A stretch of DNA of 64,000 bases from an uncultured Lachnospiraceae bacterium (GCA_900549995.1 URQQ01000004.1:1-64000), one strand, 5' to 3'. Numbered from the stretch's first letter, positions 1 to 9,347 are shown. Notes: generated from the letters alone by a model not told the origin. A program made the numbers and translations.

Positions 1-23
1 TTACGATATGGGGGATACAAAGG

Positions 24-587
24 ATGAAGAACCAAATTTCAGGGACTACCAGACTCATGATGTGCGGCCTTGCAATAGCCATCAACATTGTATTGGGGAT
101 TGTTGCCGCGGCAATTAAATTTCCGGTCTATCTTGACACCATAGGAACCATTTTTATTGCTATTTATTTTGGCCCATGGTACGGCGCGGCAGTCGGAGGT
201 GCAACTAACTTTTTAACAGCAATTCTGAACGGACTTACGGATATGCCATTCATGCTGGTAAGCATTGCGGTCGGCCTGGTCGTTGGCTTTATATTTAAAA
301 AAGCAGCTTTTACGTTAAGGAATGTGATACTTACTGGTATTGCTGCAGGCATTATAGCCCCAATTATAGGAACTCCGATTGGTATTGCTGTCTATGGCGG
401 ACTCACCGGAACTGTATCAGATATCGCAGTTCTATGGCTGAAACAAAGTGGAGCAAGCATCTTTGCTGCATCATTCCTTCCGAAGCTCGCCAATAATCTG
501 CTTGATAAAATCGGCTCGTGCCTGATCATCTATCTCCTTGTCAAGGCTATGCCCGGCAGCCTAAAACCTAAGTGTTATAATAAATAA
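24..587 (+). CDS. ECF transporter S component-like membrane protein
   Basis: This 187-residue protein is almost entirely hydrophobic, with about five or six membrane segments, a small-residue-rich first helix and a G-x-x-x-N-F-L-T motif near residue 60. Size and composition match the substrate-binding S components of energy-coupling factor vitamin/metabolite importers, which dock on a shared EcfA/T module encoded elsewhere. It most resembles the uncharacterised S-component group often named after C. difficile CD3073; the substrate cannot be read from sequence. The ATG at 24 follows a GGGGGA Shine-Dalgarno about 9 nt upstream. A strong hairpin terminator follows the stop codon. Any upstream partner gene lies outside the window. 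Confidence 0.7.
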   Translation: MKNQISGTTRLMMCGLAIAINIVLGIVAAAIKFPVYLDTIGTIFIAIYFGPWYGAAVGGATNFLTAILNGLTDMPFMLVSIAVGLVVGFIFKKAAFTLRNVILTGIAAGIIAPIIGTPIGIAVYGGLTGTVSDIAVLWLKQSGASIFAASFLPKLANNLLDKIGSCLIIYLLVKAMPGSLKPKCYNK

Positions 588-590
588 TCA

Positions 591-630
591 AAAACCAGGA
601 ACATGCAGTAAAATGCGTTCCTGGTTTTTT
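591..630 (+). terminator. Rho-independent terminator after the ECF S component
   Basis: An inverted repeat (AAAACCAGGAAC paired with GTTCCTGGTTTT) is followed by a T-run, four bases after the stop codon of the upstream gene. Confidence 0.85.
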
Positions 631-735
631 CCCTTTTTCCCAATGATTGTTTTATAATGAAATCAGAATAATATTTTCAATATCATCCACACTAATCCTA
701 TGCTACTTTTACAACTTAGAAAGCAGGCGATCACT

Positions 736-1383
736 ATGAAGAAACTTGACCGTTTCTTTTTCATCTGTGGAATTTTAATGTTTATCAGTGAAATATGGAA
801 ACAATGTATTCTGACTTTTGTACTTGGGCAGGGACATTACAACTGGTGGTATTTTCCCTTTCAGCTTTGCTCTCTTGCAATGTATCTTTGTCTCTCACTG
901 CCGCTGTTCTCCTCCGAAAAGGTACATCTGGCAATCTATACTTTTTTAATGACTTACAGTCTGATGGGCGGGATTTTTGTATTTTTTGACACGAGCGGTA
1001 TGCACTATCCCCTGGCTGTGCTGACCATACACTCCTATGTCTGGCACATCTGCCTGATTGGTATCGGTATCACTGCGGGTATCTCTCTTTTGGGAAAACT
1101 TACCGCACGGGCAATGGCTGACTGTACATGCATCTTTTTTCTAAGCTGTCTTCTGGCCACACTGTTGAATATGATTCTGGTCCGCCTGGGTGATATCAAT
1201 ATGTTCTATATCAGCCCCTACTATCGCATGTCACAGGTGTTTTTCCGGAATATCGCACAGCTTACGGGCAATGGTTTTGGAATCCTGTTCTATATTTTCA
1301 CGGTTTTCGCCGGAGGGTGGCTGTTTTTCCTGCTTTGGTTTCTGCTTGGCAAGAGATTTCACCTTCGGCACCACTGCTCATAA
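736..1383 (+). CDS. YwaF/TMEM164-like integral membrane protein
   Basis: A 215-residue membrane protein with about six hydrophobic segments. An aromatic patch near residue 40 (H-Y-N-W-W-Y-F-P-F-Q-L-C) is typical of the YwaF / TIGR02206 family, whose function is unknown. The ATG at 736 is preferred over the in-frame ATG at 700 because AGCAGG lies at a normal distance before it and the protein then starts MKKLDRFF, as the family does. The 3' end overlaps the convergent acetyltransferase gene by about 25 bp. Family assignment is by eye. Confidence 0.55.
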   Translation: MKKLDRFFFICGILMFISEIWKQCILTFVLGQGHYNWWYFPFQLCSLAMYLCLSLPLFSSEKVHLAIYTFLMTYSLMGGIFVFFDTSGMHYPLAVLTIHSYVWHICLIGIGITAGISLLGKLTARAMADCTCIFFLSCLLATLLNMILVRLGDINMFYISPYYRMSQVFFRNIAQLTGNGFGILFYIFTVFAGGWLFFLLWFLLGKRFHLRHHCS

Positions 1384-1907
1384 GTCAGTTCATAAGACGG
1401 ATGATTCAGGCCAGTTGGTTTGTAATAACGTCTGCCGATCTCACGGAATCCAAGTTTCTCAAGCAGTATCCGTGACGCCTGATTTTCTGGGTGATGCCCG
1501 GCAAATAGTTTTTCTGCTTTTATCTGTTCAAATGCATAATCAATCACTGCCGATGCTGCCTCTTTTGCGTACCCATTTCCCCAGAACTTTCTGCGAAGAT
1601 GGAAGCCAATCTCATATACTCCGCCATTACATTCTGACAGATCTTCAAAGTAAGGACGCAGCCCGCAGCATCCGATCAACTCTCCACTTTCCGGCACAAA
1701 AATCGGATAATACTGCACATGGTACTTCTCCCCATTACTGATCTCTGTCTGTAACCGCGCATTTATCTGCTCTCTGGAGAATTTTCCGTCTGCACTGATA
1801 TAGCGTGTAACCTCCGGATCCCCCCAAAGTGATTCGGCAAGTTCGCTATCTTCCTCTTTCCACATGGAAAAACCGATTCTTTCTGTCTGTATAAAAAACT
1901 CTCTCAT
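1359..1907 (-). CDS. GNAT family N-acetyltransferase (RimJ/RimL type)
   Basis: 182 residues with the layout of RimJ/RimL-type acetyl-CoA-dependent N-acetyltransferases: an N-terminal substrate strand (T-E-R-I-G-F), a central G-E-L-I-G-C-C-G-L strand, the acetyl-CoA loop R-R-K-F-W-G-N-G-Y-A near residue 105, and the closing N-x-A-S-x-x-L-L-E-K-L-G-F motif. Family members modify ribosomal protein termini, antibiotics or small amines; the acceptor here is unknown. A GGAGG ribosome site lies at 1916-1920. It is monocistronic and convergent with the YwaF-like gene. Confidence 0.85.
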   Translation of the reverse strand: MREFFIQTERIGFSMWKEEDSELAESLWGDPEVTRYISADGKFSREQINARLQTEISNGEKYHVQYYPIFVPESGELIGCCGLRPYFEDLSECNGGVYEIGFHLRRKFWGNGYAKEAASAVIDYAFEQIKAEKLFAGHHPENQASRILLEKLGFREIGRRYYKPTGLNHPSYELTYEQWCRR

Positions 1908-1957
1908 TTAAAATGCCTCCATTTCCATTGATCATTTCATTTTAACATATACAACGC

Positions 1958-1990
1958 AAAAGAAGTACGCATTTGCTGCGCACTTCTTTT
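1958..1990 (-). terminator. Terminator of the Gld-like ABC operon
   Basis: A long inverted repeat (AAAAGAAGTRCGCA arms) sits about 10 bases past the stop of the DUF4340 gene; the minus-strand product ends in a T-rich tract. Confidence 0.75.
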
Positions 1991-2000
1991 CACTCACTGT

Positions 2001-2933
2001 CTATTCTTCTGTTTTATCAGTATTCTGATTCAGCACATTTTTAATGGTTGACTCAGCCACCAGATTCACCATCTTCGATCCATCCAGCTGGACATAATGA
2101 TAGACTGTATTATCTTCTGTCATCGTCTTGCCAATATAGAACACAGCAGTCTGTTTCTCCTTGCTGCTGTCCTTATATGTGACTGCCACCTTTATACGGG
2201 ATGCCTCATCCAGGCCATACTGGGAAAGTTTATCGTCTGTCAGGGAATAGTCTACACATTTCTTAAAGGAAACCGCGCCAAGTCCGCCGCCAATCGTATC
2301 TACCGCATCTTCATTATCCTCTGGTTTATACGTGGTTTCTGTTCCATTCTGTGTGATCACCACTTTTGTAATATTAGATGCACTGATGGCCGGGAATGTC
2401 TCCATCTGAAGCAGATCATCCAGCTTGAACACCAGCCCCTGTACCAGAGTACTGTCGATGGTATAAACAGTATCCTTTCCCTCAGCCTTCACATAATAAT
2501 CTTCGCCGGTTGCATTTCCGACAAGAAGCTCCGTCTTCGATCCATTTTCGTTTGTGAGCGTAATTGTATACTGCGGCTGGTCAAGTCCATAATCAGAAAG
2601 TTCATCGATATCATCCAACTTCCGGACTGCCGTGAGCTGTCCGGCAGAATTCACCATAGATTCCACGCTGCTTTGTGCCAGAGGGAAATCCTGATCATCT
2701 TTTACATACCATGTTCCGTCTTTCTTCGTAAAATCCATTGTCGTACTGCCGTTCGTATAGGAGAGCTCTTCCATACTGTCTGTATCAACGTCTGTAACCT
2801 TTACTTTCTCCGCTTCCGCTTTCTTAGACTCCTTCTCCTGCTGCTTTTTATTGTATGCCTGCAGTCCAAAGTAAACCAAAAGCAGTATCAAAAGAACCGC
2901 AAGCAATAGATACATTGATTTCTTTTTCTTCAT
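2001..2933 (-). CDS. DUF4340 domain-containing membrane-anchored protein
   Basis: 310 residues: a lysine-rich start, one N-terminal membrane segment (about residues 7-24), a charged linker and an extracytoplasmic region. Two copies of the DUF4340 unit are visible, each with a Y-G-L-D motif followed by beta-rich sequence and a V/I-G-[KN]-[AT] turn (Y-G-L-D-Q-P and Y-G-L-D-E-A). The family has no established biochemical role but commonly follows GldA/GldG-type ABC genes, as here. ATG 2933 has AGGAGG just upstream; that Shine-Dalgarno overlaps the stop of gldG, suggesting translational coupling. It is the last gene of the four-gene operon. Confidence 0.8.
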   Translation of the reverse strand: MKKKKSMYLLLAVLLILLLVYFGLQAYNKKQQEKESKKAEAEKVKVTDVDTDSMEELSYTNGSTTMDFTKKDGTWYVKDDQDFPLAQSSVESMVNSAGQLTAVRKLDDIDELSDYGLDQPQYTITLTNENGSKTELLVGNATGEDYYVKAEGKDTVYTIDSTLVQGLVFKLDDLLQMETFPAISASNITKVVITQNGTETTYKPEDNEDAVDTIGGGLGAVSFKKCVDYSLTDDKLSQYGLDEASRIKVAVTYKDSSKEKQTAVFYIGKTMTEDNTVYHYVQLDGSKMVNLVAESTIKNVLNQNTDKTEE

Positions 2934-2943
2934 CTTATGCCTC

Positions 2944-4392
2944 CTATGCTTTTCTTCTCTTCCACCAAACTGCAAATCCTGCAAGAAGAACGACAAGCGG
3001 GATACCAAATATCACAAGCATACTAAAGGATCCTGCATATTTCACTGTATTGTATTCTACAGACAGACTCTTTGGAGCAACCGAAACTTTAGCGACATCG
3101 TCAAAGTTACTGTTCACTGCGTTCATAAACAATGTCAGATTCTCCAGCGTCGTAAAGGAATCTGTTACCTGGGAATCAATCATGGATCCACCTGAGATTA
3201 CGGTCAGACGGCTCTGTTTCGTTGTATCTTCATCCTTCGACTCTTTACTGTCCTCATCTTTACTATCTTCATCACCGTTTTCAATTTTTTCTGTTGCAAC
3301 TGCTCCGAGAATGTAAGTTCCCTGCTTCTGCTCATCGTCTGTCACTGCATATCCACCAGAGGAAGTCTGCATAAACGGTGTCATCGTGATGGTATCTCTG
3401 GCCGGATCGGTCTCCGTCATTCCTCTGGAATTAATGATCAATACCATATCGGTAGACATTCCATCTGCCAGATCTCCTGTCGCCGAAATCTGCGGGAAGA
3501 TATAATAAGGATTCTGCTGGTAATTTCTCTGTGTATCTGCCACATATCCGTCTTCCAGCTGCATGCCGTATTCTTTCATCAGCGCTTCCAGATTTGGAAG
3601 AGATTTATCCTCACTGCCAAGAAGAACCATCATTTTACCGCCGTTTTTAAGATACTCAGATAACATTGTCTTCTCATCATCCGTAAAGTCCGCCGTCGGC
3701 GCATTGACCACCAGCAGGTCACAGTCATCCGGCACTGTTGTCTGCATCAGTGAATTGAATTCTTCTACCGTATAATTGGCTTTATCCATCAGATCAGTCA
3801 CCGAAGTGGAGAGAGAGGCCTCACCGTGCCCCGATGTCCGGTAAATAGTTTTACTTACATTTGATGTCAGCTGATTAATTGCACTTGTGAGCTGGCCTTC
3901 CGCGTCAAACTCCGATTCCTGCGCCGTCCCGGTTGTGTAATAAGAATACTGGTCAGATACAATAATATCTGTAAATGGGACAGACACCATTTTATCAGTG
4001 CCCTCACAGGAGACCACAATACTGTTCGCTGCTGTATTATACTGGCTCAGTGCATTTGGATGCAGCACCGGGTCAACCCAGTTGATCGTAATATTTTTTG
4101 ACATTGCAGCGTATTTCTTCACAAATGTTGTGATTCTTTCATCCACACTTTTCTTCTCTGCAATTATGTTAAACGTAATCTTTTTGTCCAGATCTTTCAC
4201 CAGCTTTTTGCTGGTATCTGTAATTTCATAAATGTGATCATCGCTGATATCTATATTTCTCATATTTTCAGGAAGCTGTCCTGCAATCAGGTTCACAACT
4301 ACAACGATCGCAATGACAACTGCAATGACCCCGACGCTGTAAGCCCCATGTTTTGACTCTACCTTCTGAAACAATTCTTTTATTTTCTTCAC
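2944..4392 (-). CDS. GldG-like ABC transporter auxiliary protein
   Basis: 482 residues. An N-terminal membrane helix (about residues 20-42) precedes a large extracytoplasmic part that opens with the D-I-S-x-x-x-I-Y-E-I-T-D-T-S motif of the GldG / ABC-type uncharacterised family, then a ThuA-like core and a C-terminal membrane helix ending W-W-K-R-R-K-A. An acidic-lysine repeat (D-E-D-S-K-E-S-K) interrupts the C-terminal third. GTG at 4392 is chosen because AGGAGGA sits 6 nt before it; the in-frame TTG at 4413 lacks a good site. In Bacteroidota GldG works with GldA/GldF in gliding; in Firmicutes its role is unknown. Confidence 0.8.
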   Translation of the reverse strand: MKKIKELFQKVESKHGAYSVGVIAVVIAIVVVVNLIAGQLPENMRNIDISDDHIYEITDTSKKLVKDLDKKITFNIIAEKKSVDERITTFVKKYAAMSKNITINWVDPVLHPNALSQYNTAANSIVVSCEGTDKMVSVPFTDIIVSDQYSYYTTGTAQESEFDAEGQLTSAINQLTSNVSKTIYRTSGHGEASLSTSVTDLMDKANYTVEEFNSLMQTTVPDDCDLLVVNAPTADFTDDEKTMLSEYLKNGGKMMVLLGSEDKSLPNLEALMKEYGMQLEDGYVADTQRNYQQNPYYIFPQISATGDLADGMSTDMVLIINSRGMTETDPARDTITMTPFMQTSSGGYAVTDDEQKQGTYILGAVATEKIENGDEDSKDEDSKESKDEDTTKQSRLTVISGGSMIDSQVTDSFTTLENLTLFMNAVNSNFDDVAKVSVAPKSLSVEYNTVKYAGSFSMLVIFGIPLVVLLAGFAVWWKRRKA

Positions 4393-4403
4393 ACCTGCTC
4401 CTC

Positions 4404-5270
4404 CTAACTCCAACGTCTTTTCTGGATTGACTGTACTGTTAAAAATATAAAGAGTCCGATCAGTGTGATAAACAACACCAATCCACTGATATCCAGCAGA
4501 TGATTAGAGGATATATTTGTAAATACATCAGAAAGCACTAATTTCCCAAAGATGTTGCCAAGAAGACTCTCAAAAAATGAATCTTTCACAACATAGGTGA
4601 CAACGGATGCCACAACTCCTGCAATCTCGATCACCGCAGATATCACCCAGTTTTTCGTCACCTGATAGATGATCACGGCGACGAGCGTCAGAATAAGAAT
4701 CACACCTGCCATATTGGCTGCCGCAGAAGATGGCAGGAATTGAGTCAGTCCGTCCAGAAGGAACAGAACAAGCAGAATGCCGAAGGTACCGACAGCCGCG
4801 ATGATCTGGCTTTCTGTGACAGATGACAGGAACATTCCGATTGCTATGTATACACATCCCAGAAGGAAAAATACAAGGATTGCCGCATAATCAACTGCAA
4901 AATACGCATTTCCCTGGCTTTTGATAATGAGCGGGTACAGGCAGAAAATTACATTCGGCACCGCAAATACAGTGACCATCGCAAGGTATTTGCCCGTCAC
5001 AACGGCAGAAAGGCTCACTGGTGAAGTCAACAGGAGCTGGTCTGTCTTACTCCTCCGCTCTTCTGCAAAACACTTCATCGTCAGAATCGGTACTGCGATG
5101 ATCAAGATAAACATTGTTCCTGATAATGTATAGGAAAAATACGGGTAGCCCGCATTCAGGTTATAAGCCATGAAATAAACTCCGGTAAACGCTGTCAGAA
5201 ATGCAATAAATACATATCCGAGCATGGAATGGAAATAAGAATTCAATTCTCTTTTATAAACTGCTTTCAT
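4404..5270 (-). CDS. ABC-2 type permease (GldF-like)
   Basis: About 288 residues with six or more membrane segments. The N-terminus (K-R-E-L-N-S-Y-F-H-S-M-L-G-Y) is typical of GldF / ABC-2 permeases, which usually start with a short amphipathic helix before the first membrane span. It presumably forms the channel for the ATPase encoded immediately upstream, with which it overlaps by 17 bp, and is followed closely by the gldG-like gene. GGAGG lies at 5283-5287; ATG 5270 has a 12-nt spacing and the alternative GTG 5279 only 3 nt, so the exact start is uncertain. Confidence 0.8.
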   Translation of the reverse strand: MKAVYKRELNSYFHSMLGYVFIAFLTAFTGVYFMAYNLNAGYPYFSYTLSGTMFILIIAVPILTMKCFAEERRSKTDQLLLTSPVSLSAVVTGKYLAMVTVFAVPNVIFCLYPLIIKSQGNAYFAVDYAAILVFFLLGCVYIAIGMFLSSVTESQIIAAVGTFGILLVLFLLDGLTQFLPSSAAANMAGVILILTLVAVIIYQVTKNWVISAVIEIAGVVASVVTYVVKDSFFESLLGNIFGKLVLSDVFTNISSNHLLDISGLVLFITLIGLFIFLTVQSIQKRRWS

Positions 5271-6372
5271 TTTCTGCACTTTCCTCCTCTGTCAGTTCGT
5301 TCTCTGCCGGCGCATTTTCTGCAGCCTCTTCCCCAGCCTCTGCCATAATCTTTCCTGCATTCTCTTCTGCATTTTCCCTGTGGGTATTACGTTTCCGTCC
5401 CCATTTGGGCTTTGCGCTGTTATCTTCTTCCGGCGCAGATGGTTTGCTCTGTGTAAGTTCAAGGAAGACATCTTCCAGCGTCACATTTACATTTTTCATC
5501 ATGAGAATCGGGCATCTGGCGTCCGCAAATGCGTAGAATAATTTCTCACGGATATCTTTATTCTCGCCGGCCTCAATGGTGACATTGGTCGTCCTGTCAT
5601 CATTTACCTGATAATCGGCCTTCACGATATTGTCAACTCTGGAGAGGATTCCACGGACAAGCTGTGGTTCGCCCTTCGCCTGAAGCTCGATCATCGCATC
5701 CCCCTGCATCAGCCGTTCCAGATTATCGGGGGTGTCGCTCGCCACGAGCTTTCCTTTCGAGATAATCATGACATAATCACACACCTCCCGGACCTCCGCC
5801 AGGATGTGGGAACTGAGGATGACCGTATGCTCCTTTGAAAGCTCACGGATCAGTTCGCGGATCTCAATAATCTGCTTCGGATCAAGCCCAACGGTAGGCT
5901 CATCCAGTATGATAATCTCCGGAAATCCGATGACCGCCTGTGCAAGCCCGACACGCTGCTTATACCCCTTTGACAGGTTCTTAATGAGCCGGTCCTTCAC
6001 ATCCTGAAGCTTTACAAGCGATAACACTTTGTGAATCTCCTTCTCCCGATCCTCTTTCTTCACCTTTTTAAGTTCCGCCGCAAACTCCAGATACTCCGTC
6101 ACCGTCATATCCGTATAAAGCGGCGGCAGCTCCGGCAGGTACCCGATACAACGCTTCGCCTCCTCCGGCTCCTTCAGGATGTCATGCCCATTGATCAGCA
6201 CCTCCCCCTCCGTAGCACCAAGATACCCAGTCATAATATTCATCGTCGTCGACTTCCCGGCACCATTCGGCCCCAGGAAACCATAGATCTGACCCTTCTC
6301 AACCGTAAAACTGATATTGTCCACCGCAAGATGAGACCCATACCTCTTCACCAGATTCCTAACTTCTATCAA
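5254..6372 (-). CDS. ABC transporter ATP-binding protein (GldA/NatA-like) with acidic C-terminal tail
   Basis: 372 residues. The Walker A motif GPNGAGKST is at residues 34-42, the signature L-S-K-G-Y-K-Q-R-V near 135, Walker B I-I-I-L-D-E-P-T near 155 and the switch histidine in S-S-H-I-L-A. A regulatory C-terminal domain follows, then an unusual tail of roughly 50 residues rich in Glu and Ala. It energises the GldF-like permease encoded downstream. Translation appears to start at TTG 6372, since AGGAGG lies 8 nt before it and no ATG fits. It heads the operon running down to base 2001; substrate unknown. Confidence 0.88.
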   Translation of the reverse strand: MIEVRNLVKRYGSHLAVDNISFTVEKGQIYGFLGPNGAGKSTTMNIMTGYLGATEGEVLINGHDILKEPEEAKRCIGYLPELPPLYTDMTVTEYLEFAAELKKVKKEDREKEIHKVLSLVKLQDVKDRLIKNLSKGYKQRVGLAQAVIGFPEIIILDEPTVGLDPKQIIEIRELIRELSKEHTVILSSHILAEVREVCDYVMIISKGKLVASDTPDNLERLMQGDAMIELQAKGEPQLVRGILSRVDNIVKADYQVNDDRTTNVTIEAGENKDIREKLFYAFADARCPILMMKNVNVTLEDVFLELTQSKPSAPEEDNSAKPKWGRKRNTHRENAEENAGKIMAEAGEEAAENAPAENELTEEESAENESSL

Positions 6373-6404
6373 CTCACTAACCTCCTATGATCAAAGTTTT
6401 AGAT

Positions 6405-6410
6405 ATTATA
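6405..6410 (-). promoter_or_regulatory. Probable -10 box of the Gld-like ABC operon
   Basis: A perfect TATAAT on the minus strand lies 32 nt upstream of the TTG start. The -35 region is poorly conserved, so this is a moderate-confidence promoter. Confidence 0.4.
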
Positions 6411-6459
6411 TGAAAAAAAAACAAAGAAATTGTGATGAAAATGTGTTTATTCTGTGTTC

Positions 6460-6524
6460 GAGGACGTAGGTAATCAATGATGGATTACGTCCCTAATTGC
6501 ATTTTGACCTGTCCCAAATTGCAA
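6460..6524 (+). repeat. Half-copy of a GGGGACGTAATCC / GACCTGTCCC repeat
   Basis: An imperfect palindrome (GGACGTAGGTAATC facing GGATTACGTCC) is followed by ATTGCATTTTGACCTGTCCC. The same modules in the same order occur at 15715-15804 and, inverted, at 15871-15960, so this is a diverged partial copy of a dispersed REP-like element. Confidence 0.65.
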
Positions 6525-6558
6525 TTTTTTGTATTTTTCTTGTATATTTATGCAACAA

Positions 6559-6600
6559 AAAACAGGCAGTGCCGATATTTTCTGGCCTTGCCTGTTTTAA
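6559..6600 (-). terminator. Terminator between the HAD hydrolase and ABC operons
   Basis: AAAACAGGCA pairs with TGCCTGTTTT across a 20-nt loop region, with a T-rich tract on the minus-strand side. Together with the repeat at 6460-6524 it fills most of the 327-bp gap between genes; no convincing gene is present there. Confidence 0.6.
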
Positions 6601-6699
6601 TTTATGGTTTTTTATTCTTTTATTCTATATTTTCTTTTTGTTATTTTTTTCTGTCGATGTTCGATGTTTTGTTCTGGTTTTAGTCTTGCATATATGATC

Positions 6700-7371
6700 T
6701 TATTTTTCGAGATATGTAATAATCTCTCTGAGATTTTGACATATTTTAGTGCATAGTTTTGTGATTTTTTCTTCGGGTTTATCCATATCGGGGATCATTA
6801 TGACTTTACATCCGGCCGCGTGTCCTGCAGTAATGCCGTTGGGGCTGTCTTCTAGCACGAGGCATTCTTCTGGCTTTACTCCGAGTTTATCTGCCGCCGT
6901 GAGAAAAATATCTGGTGCGGGTTTTCCATTCTGCACTTCAGTTCCACAGACTGTGACGTCAAATGCGTATGGAAGATCTGTATATTTAAAATATTCTTCT
7001 ACGCTTTCCCGCTGAGTCGATGTAGCAAGAGCAGTTTTAATCCCATGTTCTCTCAGATATTGAAAGAGTTCGTGCATCCCTTCCTTGACAGGCATTCCGT
7101 TCTCCCTGACATACTCCAGAATATAGGAATTTCTGATCTCTCTGCCTTTCTCATAGAATTCACTATCTCCAAACCACTCCTGAAAAAGTCTGCTATTTGC
7201 CAGAGTATTGCATCCGCGAATTTTTGCCGTCTCGTTTTGTGTCACCTGATATCCAAATATTTCACCTGCTTTAATCCATCCCTTTTCTGCCAATTTTTCT
7301 GTGTCAAATATCAGCCCGTCCATATCAAAAAGAACAGCTTTTACTGATGTATTTATCTCATTTCCTTCCAA
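6700..7371 (-). CDS. HAD-superfamily hydrolase, beta-phosphoglucomutase-like
   Basis: 223 residues of the HAD-IA type. Motif I D-M-D-G-L-I-F-D-T begins at residue 16 with both catalytic aspartates, motif II is A-T-S-T-Q near 115, and motif III/IV is the K-P-A-P-D-I-F and L-V-L-E-D-S-P-N-G region. Such enzymes are phosphatases or phosphomutases for sugar phosphates; E-D-S-x-N-G is typical of the beta-phosphoglucomutase branch. TTG 7371 has GGAG 8 nt upstream and keeps the motif spacing. The gene follows the PEP/pyruvate-binding gene by 50 bp in the same direction and may be cotranscribed with it. Confidence 0.88.
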   Translation of the reverse strand: MEGNEINTSVKAVLFDMDGLIFDTEKLAEKGWIKAGEIFGYQVTQNETAKIRGCNTLANSRLFQEWFGDSEFYEKGREIRNSYILEYVRENGMPVKEGMHELFQYLREHGIKTALATSTQRESVEEYFKYTDLPYAFDVTVCGTEVQNGKPAPDIFLTAADKLGVKPEECLVLEDSPNGITAGHAAGCKVIMIPDMDKPEEKITKLCTKICQNLREIITYLEK

Positions 7372-7421
7372 ATGATTGTCTCCTTTCGTACCAGCTGCCT
7401 GATTCTAACTTCTCATTCCTG

Positions 7422-9347
7422 TCAATGCGTTTCATCTTTCTCCTCGTATCCAATAATACACACAGCCCGTCCGTCTTTCATATCCAGAATCAGTTCACAG
7501 CTGCACGAGGACACGTCATATACTTTAATTATTTCAGAAAGTTCCTTGTCTTCCGGCCAGATTTCCAAAAAGCAATTTTTATACTGTCCAAGAATCTGCG
7601 GCTGGTAAATTCTTGTCTTGCTGTTGTCGTTAAGGGCACCGTAATATACATCCGCTTCTACCAGATCCTGAAACATATGGCTGCCATACGAAAGCTCCGG
7701 ATGATAACCGGCTTCGCTGTATGCCACCTCACAAATCGCACTGAACTGGCTGATATTTTCATACACCACAGGTACCCCAAGTTCTGGTGAAGAAGTTCCG
7801 ATCCTTCCCGGCACAAGCAGCATCATCTTCCCTCCAGCCCTCTTTTCATCATCCTCATCATTTTTAAAATACTGATTGATTTCCCCGATCTTCTGGGCAA
7901 CCTCGAATTTCTTCGCATATGGATATTCATAATACTTCTTCGGATCTACCCATACAATCGTATCTATTTTCTCAGTTTTGGAACGGCGCATCGATGTTCT
8001 CCGCACGTCAAACAGTGTATTTTTATCAACCCCCTCAGGTATATGTATCTTCTGAGATGCTCCTGTCTGGAGCGGCCGGCATTGAAGAAGGTTCACTTTA
8101 AACTGATGGTCTCCGACACCTTTTACGGCAAATTCAATATCCACAGGGCGCTCGTACTCGTGCTCAAGCATTTTCAAAATCTTGCTCATCATTTCGATAA
8201 ATGTATTCTCATCTACCAATCCCTGGCAGTCGGCAAAATATATTTTCTTGTTCTTCCCACGTTGTCTCAGCATATATTCCGCATCCGTGTCATGGCTAAG
8301 CACAAATTTCTTCTGCCATCCCGGTAATTCATCGATAATTTCACCAAGCTTTCTGACACTGAGTGAATGCGTTTTATAATCGAGGACATCTACCTGTCTC
8401 TGGGAAAATTTATGCCGGTCTGCCACCGTCGTACGTAAATTTGCCTGCGCACGGTCCAGCCCGATCAGCCTCGGATAATCACCGGGAGTTCTCTGGACGG
8501 CTCTTGTTCCAAGCCCCATCACAAGACGCAGCATTCCGGCATCCGGGTTCATGTTCTCCATCCATTTATACGGATTATAGGAACATCCCATACCGGCTGC
8601 CACAGGCATGTAAAAATCGCTGTATCTCTGCCCCTCAACCTTCTGCACCAGCAGCGCCATCTGCTCATCTGCGTCCAAAAGTTTCCTTCTCCTTCTGTAC
8701 TCAATTGCTGAAGGATTCATGGTGCTTGCATAGACACTGCGGATCGCGGTCTTCAGCTCCTCAAAACGCTCTTCCTCCGTCCCTTCATTCATGCAGAACG
8801 CAGACTCGTATTTCCCCGAAAATGCATTCCCAAATCCATCTTCCAGAAAGCTGCTTGATCTCACAACAATCGGTGTATCCTCATAATGGCGCACGATCTC
8901 CCGGAGTTCATTTTCAATATGTTCCGAGAAGCTGCCGTTGCTTAATCTGCTCCTCAGCTCCTGTGTTTCTTTGAACTGATCCTTTTCCTTCATAAACCGC
9001 TGGCGGAGTTCCATACAGTCGTTCTCTTCCAGATATTCACAGAACACATCTGAACCAACAAAATAGGAATGGTGTGGTTCAAGCAGCTCCCGAAACTCCG
9101 GGAGTTTTGTTTTTATCAGCTTTCTCGCCACTAATAAGCCGCTTGCCTTTCCTCCGATCAACCCGGTTCCAATACGGCGCTGCCATACTTTATAAAAATC
9201 CTCCACTGTAAAATTCTTAAGAATCAGTTTTTCCATCCGTGAATCTTTCGTCATGATCTGGTTGCACAAAAACTTCTTCTCTTCCTCTGTCACATCTGCT
9301 CTTGAAAGCAGTTCATCCCACTGAAATAATTCTTCTTTCTCTGCCAT
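7422..9347 (-). CDS. PEP/pyruvate-binding domain protein (PPDK N-terminal-like)
   Basis: 641 residues. The segment G-x-x-x-I-G-G-K-A-S-G-L-L near residue 70 and the following T-P-I-V-V-R-S-S-S-F-L-E-D motif mark the ATP-grasp / PEP-pyruvate-binding domain of pyruvate phosphate dikinase and PEP synthase. The swivelling phosphohistidine and TIM-barrel PEP domains of full dikinases are absent, so this is a stand-alone nucleotide-binding phosphotransferase of unknown substrate, a form seen in several anaerobes. ATG 9347 has GGGGG 7 nt upstream. A good promoter precedes it. Confidence 0.75.
   Translation of the reverse strand: MAEKEELFQWDELLSRADVTEEEKKFLCNQIMTKDSRMEKLILKNFTVEDFYKVWQRRIGTGLIGGKASGLLVARKLIKTKLPEFRELLEPHHSYFVGSDVFCEYLEENDCMELRQRFMKEKDQFKETQELRSRLSNGSFSEHIENELREIVRHYEDTPIVVRSSSFLEDGFGNAFSGKYESAFCMNEGTEEERFEELKTAIRSVYASTMNPSAIEYRRRRKLLDADEQMALLVQKVEGQRYSDFYMPVAAGMGCSYNPYKWMENMNPDAGMLRLVMGLGTRAVQRTPGDYPRLIGLDRAQANLRTTVADRHKFSQRQVDVLDYKTHSLSVRKLGEIIDELPGWQKKFVLSHDTDAEYMLRQRGKNKKIYFADCQGLVDENTFIEMMSKILKMLEHEYERPVDIEFAVKGVGDHQFKVNLLQCRPLQTGASQKIHIPEGVDKNTLFDVRRTSMRRSKTEKIDTIVWVDPKKYYEYPYAKKFEVAQKIGEINQYFKNDEDDEKRAGGKMMLLVPGRIGTSSPELGVPVVYENISQFSAICEVAYSEAGYHPELSYGSHMFQDLVEADVYYGALNDNSKTRIYQPQILGQYKNCFLEIWPEDKELSEIIKVYDVSSCSCELILDMKDGRAVCIIGYEEKDETH

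Noticed and set aside
6477..6697. Two overlapping plus-strand open frames of 66-68 residues
   Set aside because: Phe/Tyr-rich translation of AT-rich intergenic DNA containing a repeat and a terminator; no ribosome site.
8363..8974. 203-residue plus-strand open frame opposite the PEP/pyruvate-binding gene
   Set aside because: Low-complexity Pro/Ser-rich antisense shadow of a clearly real gene.
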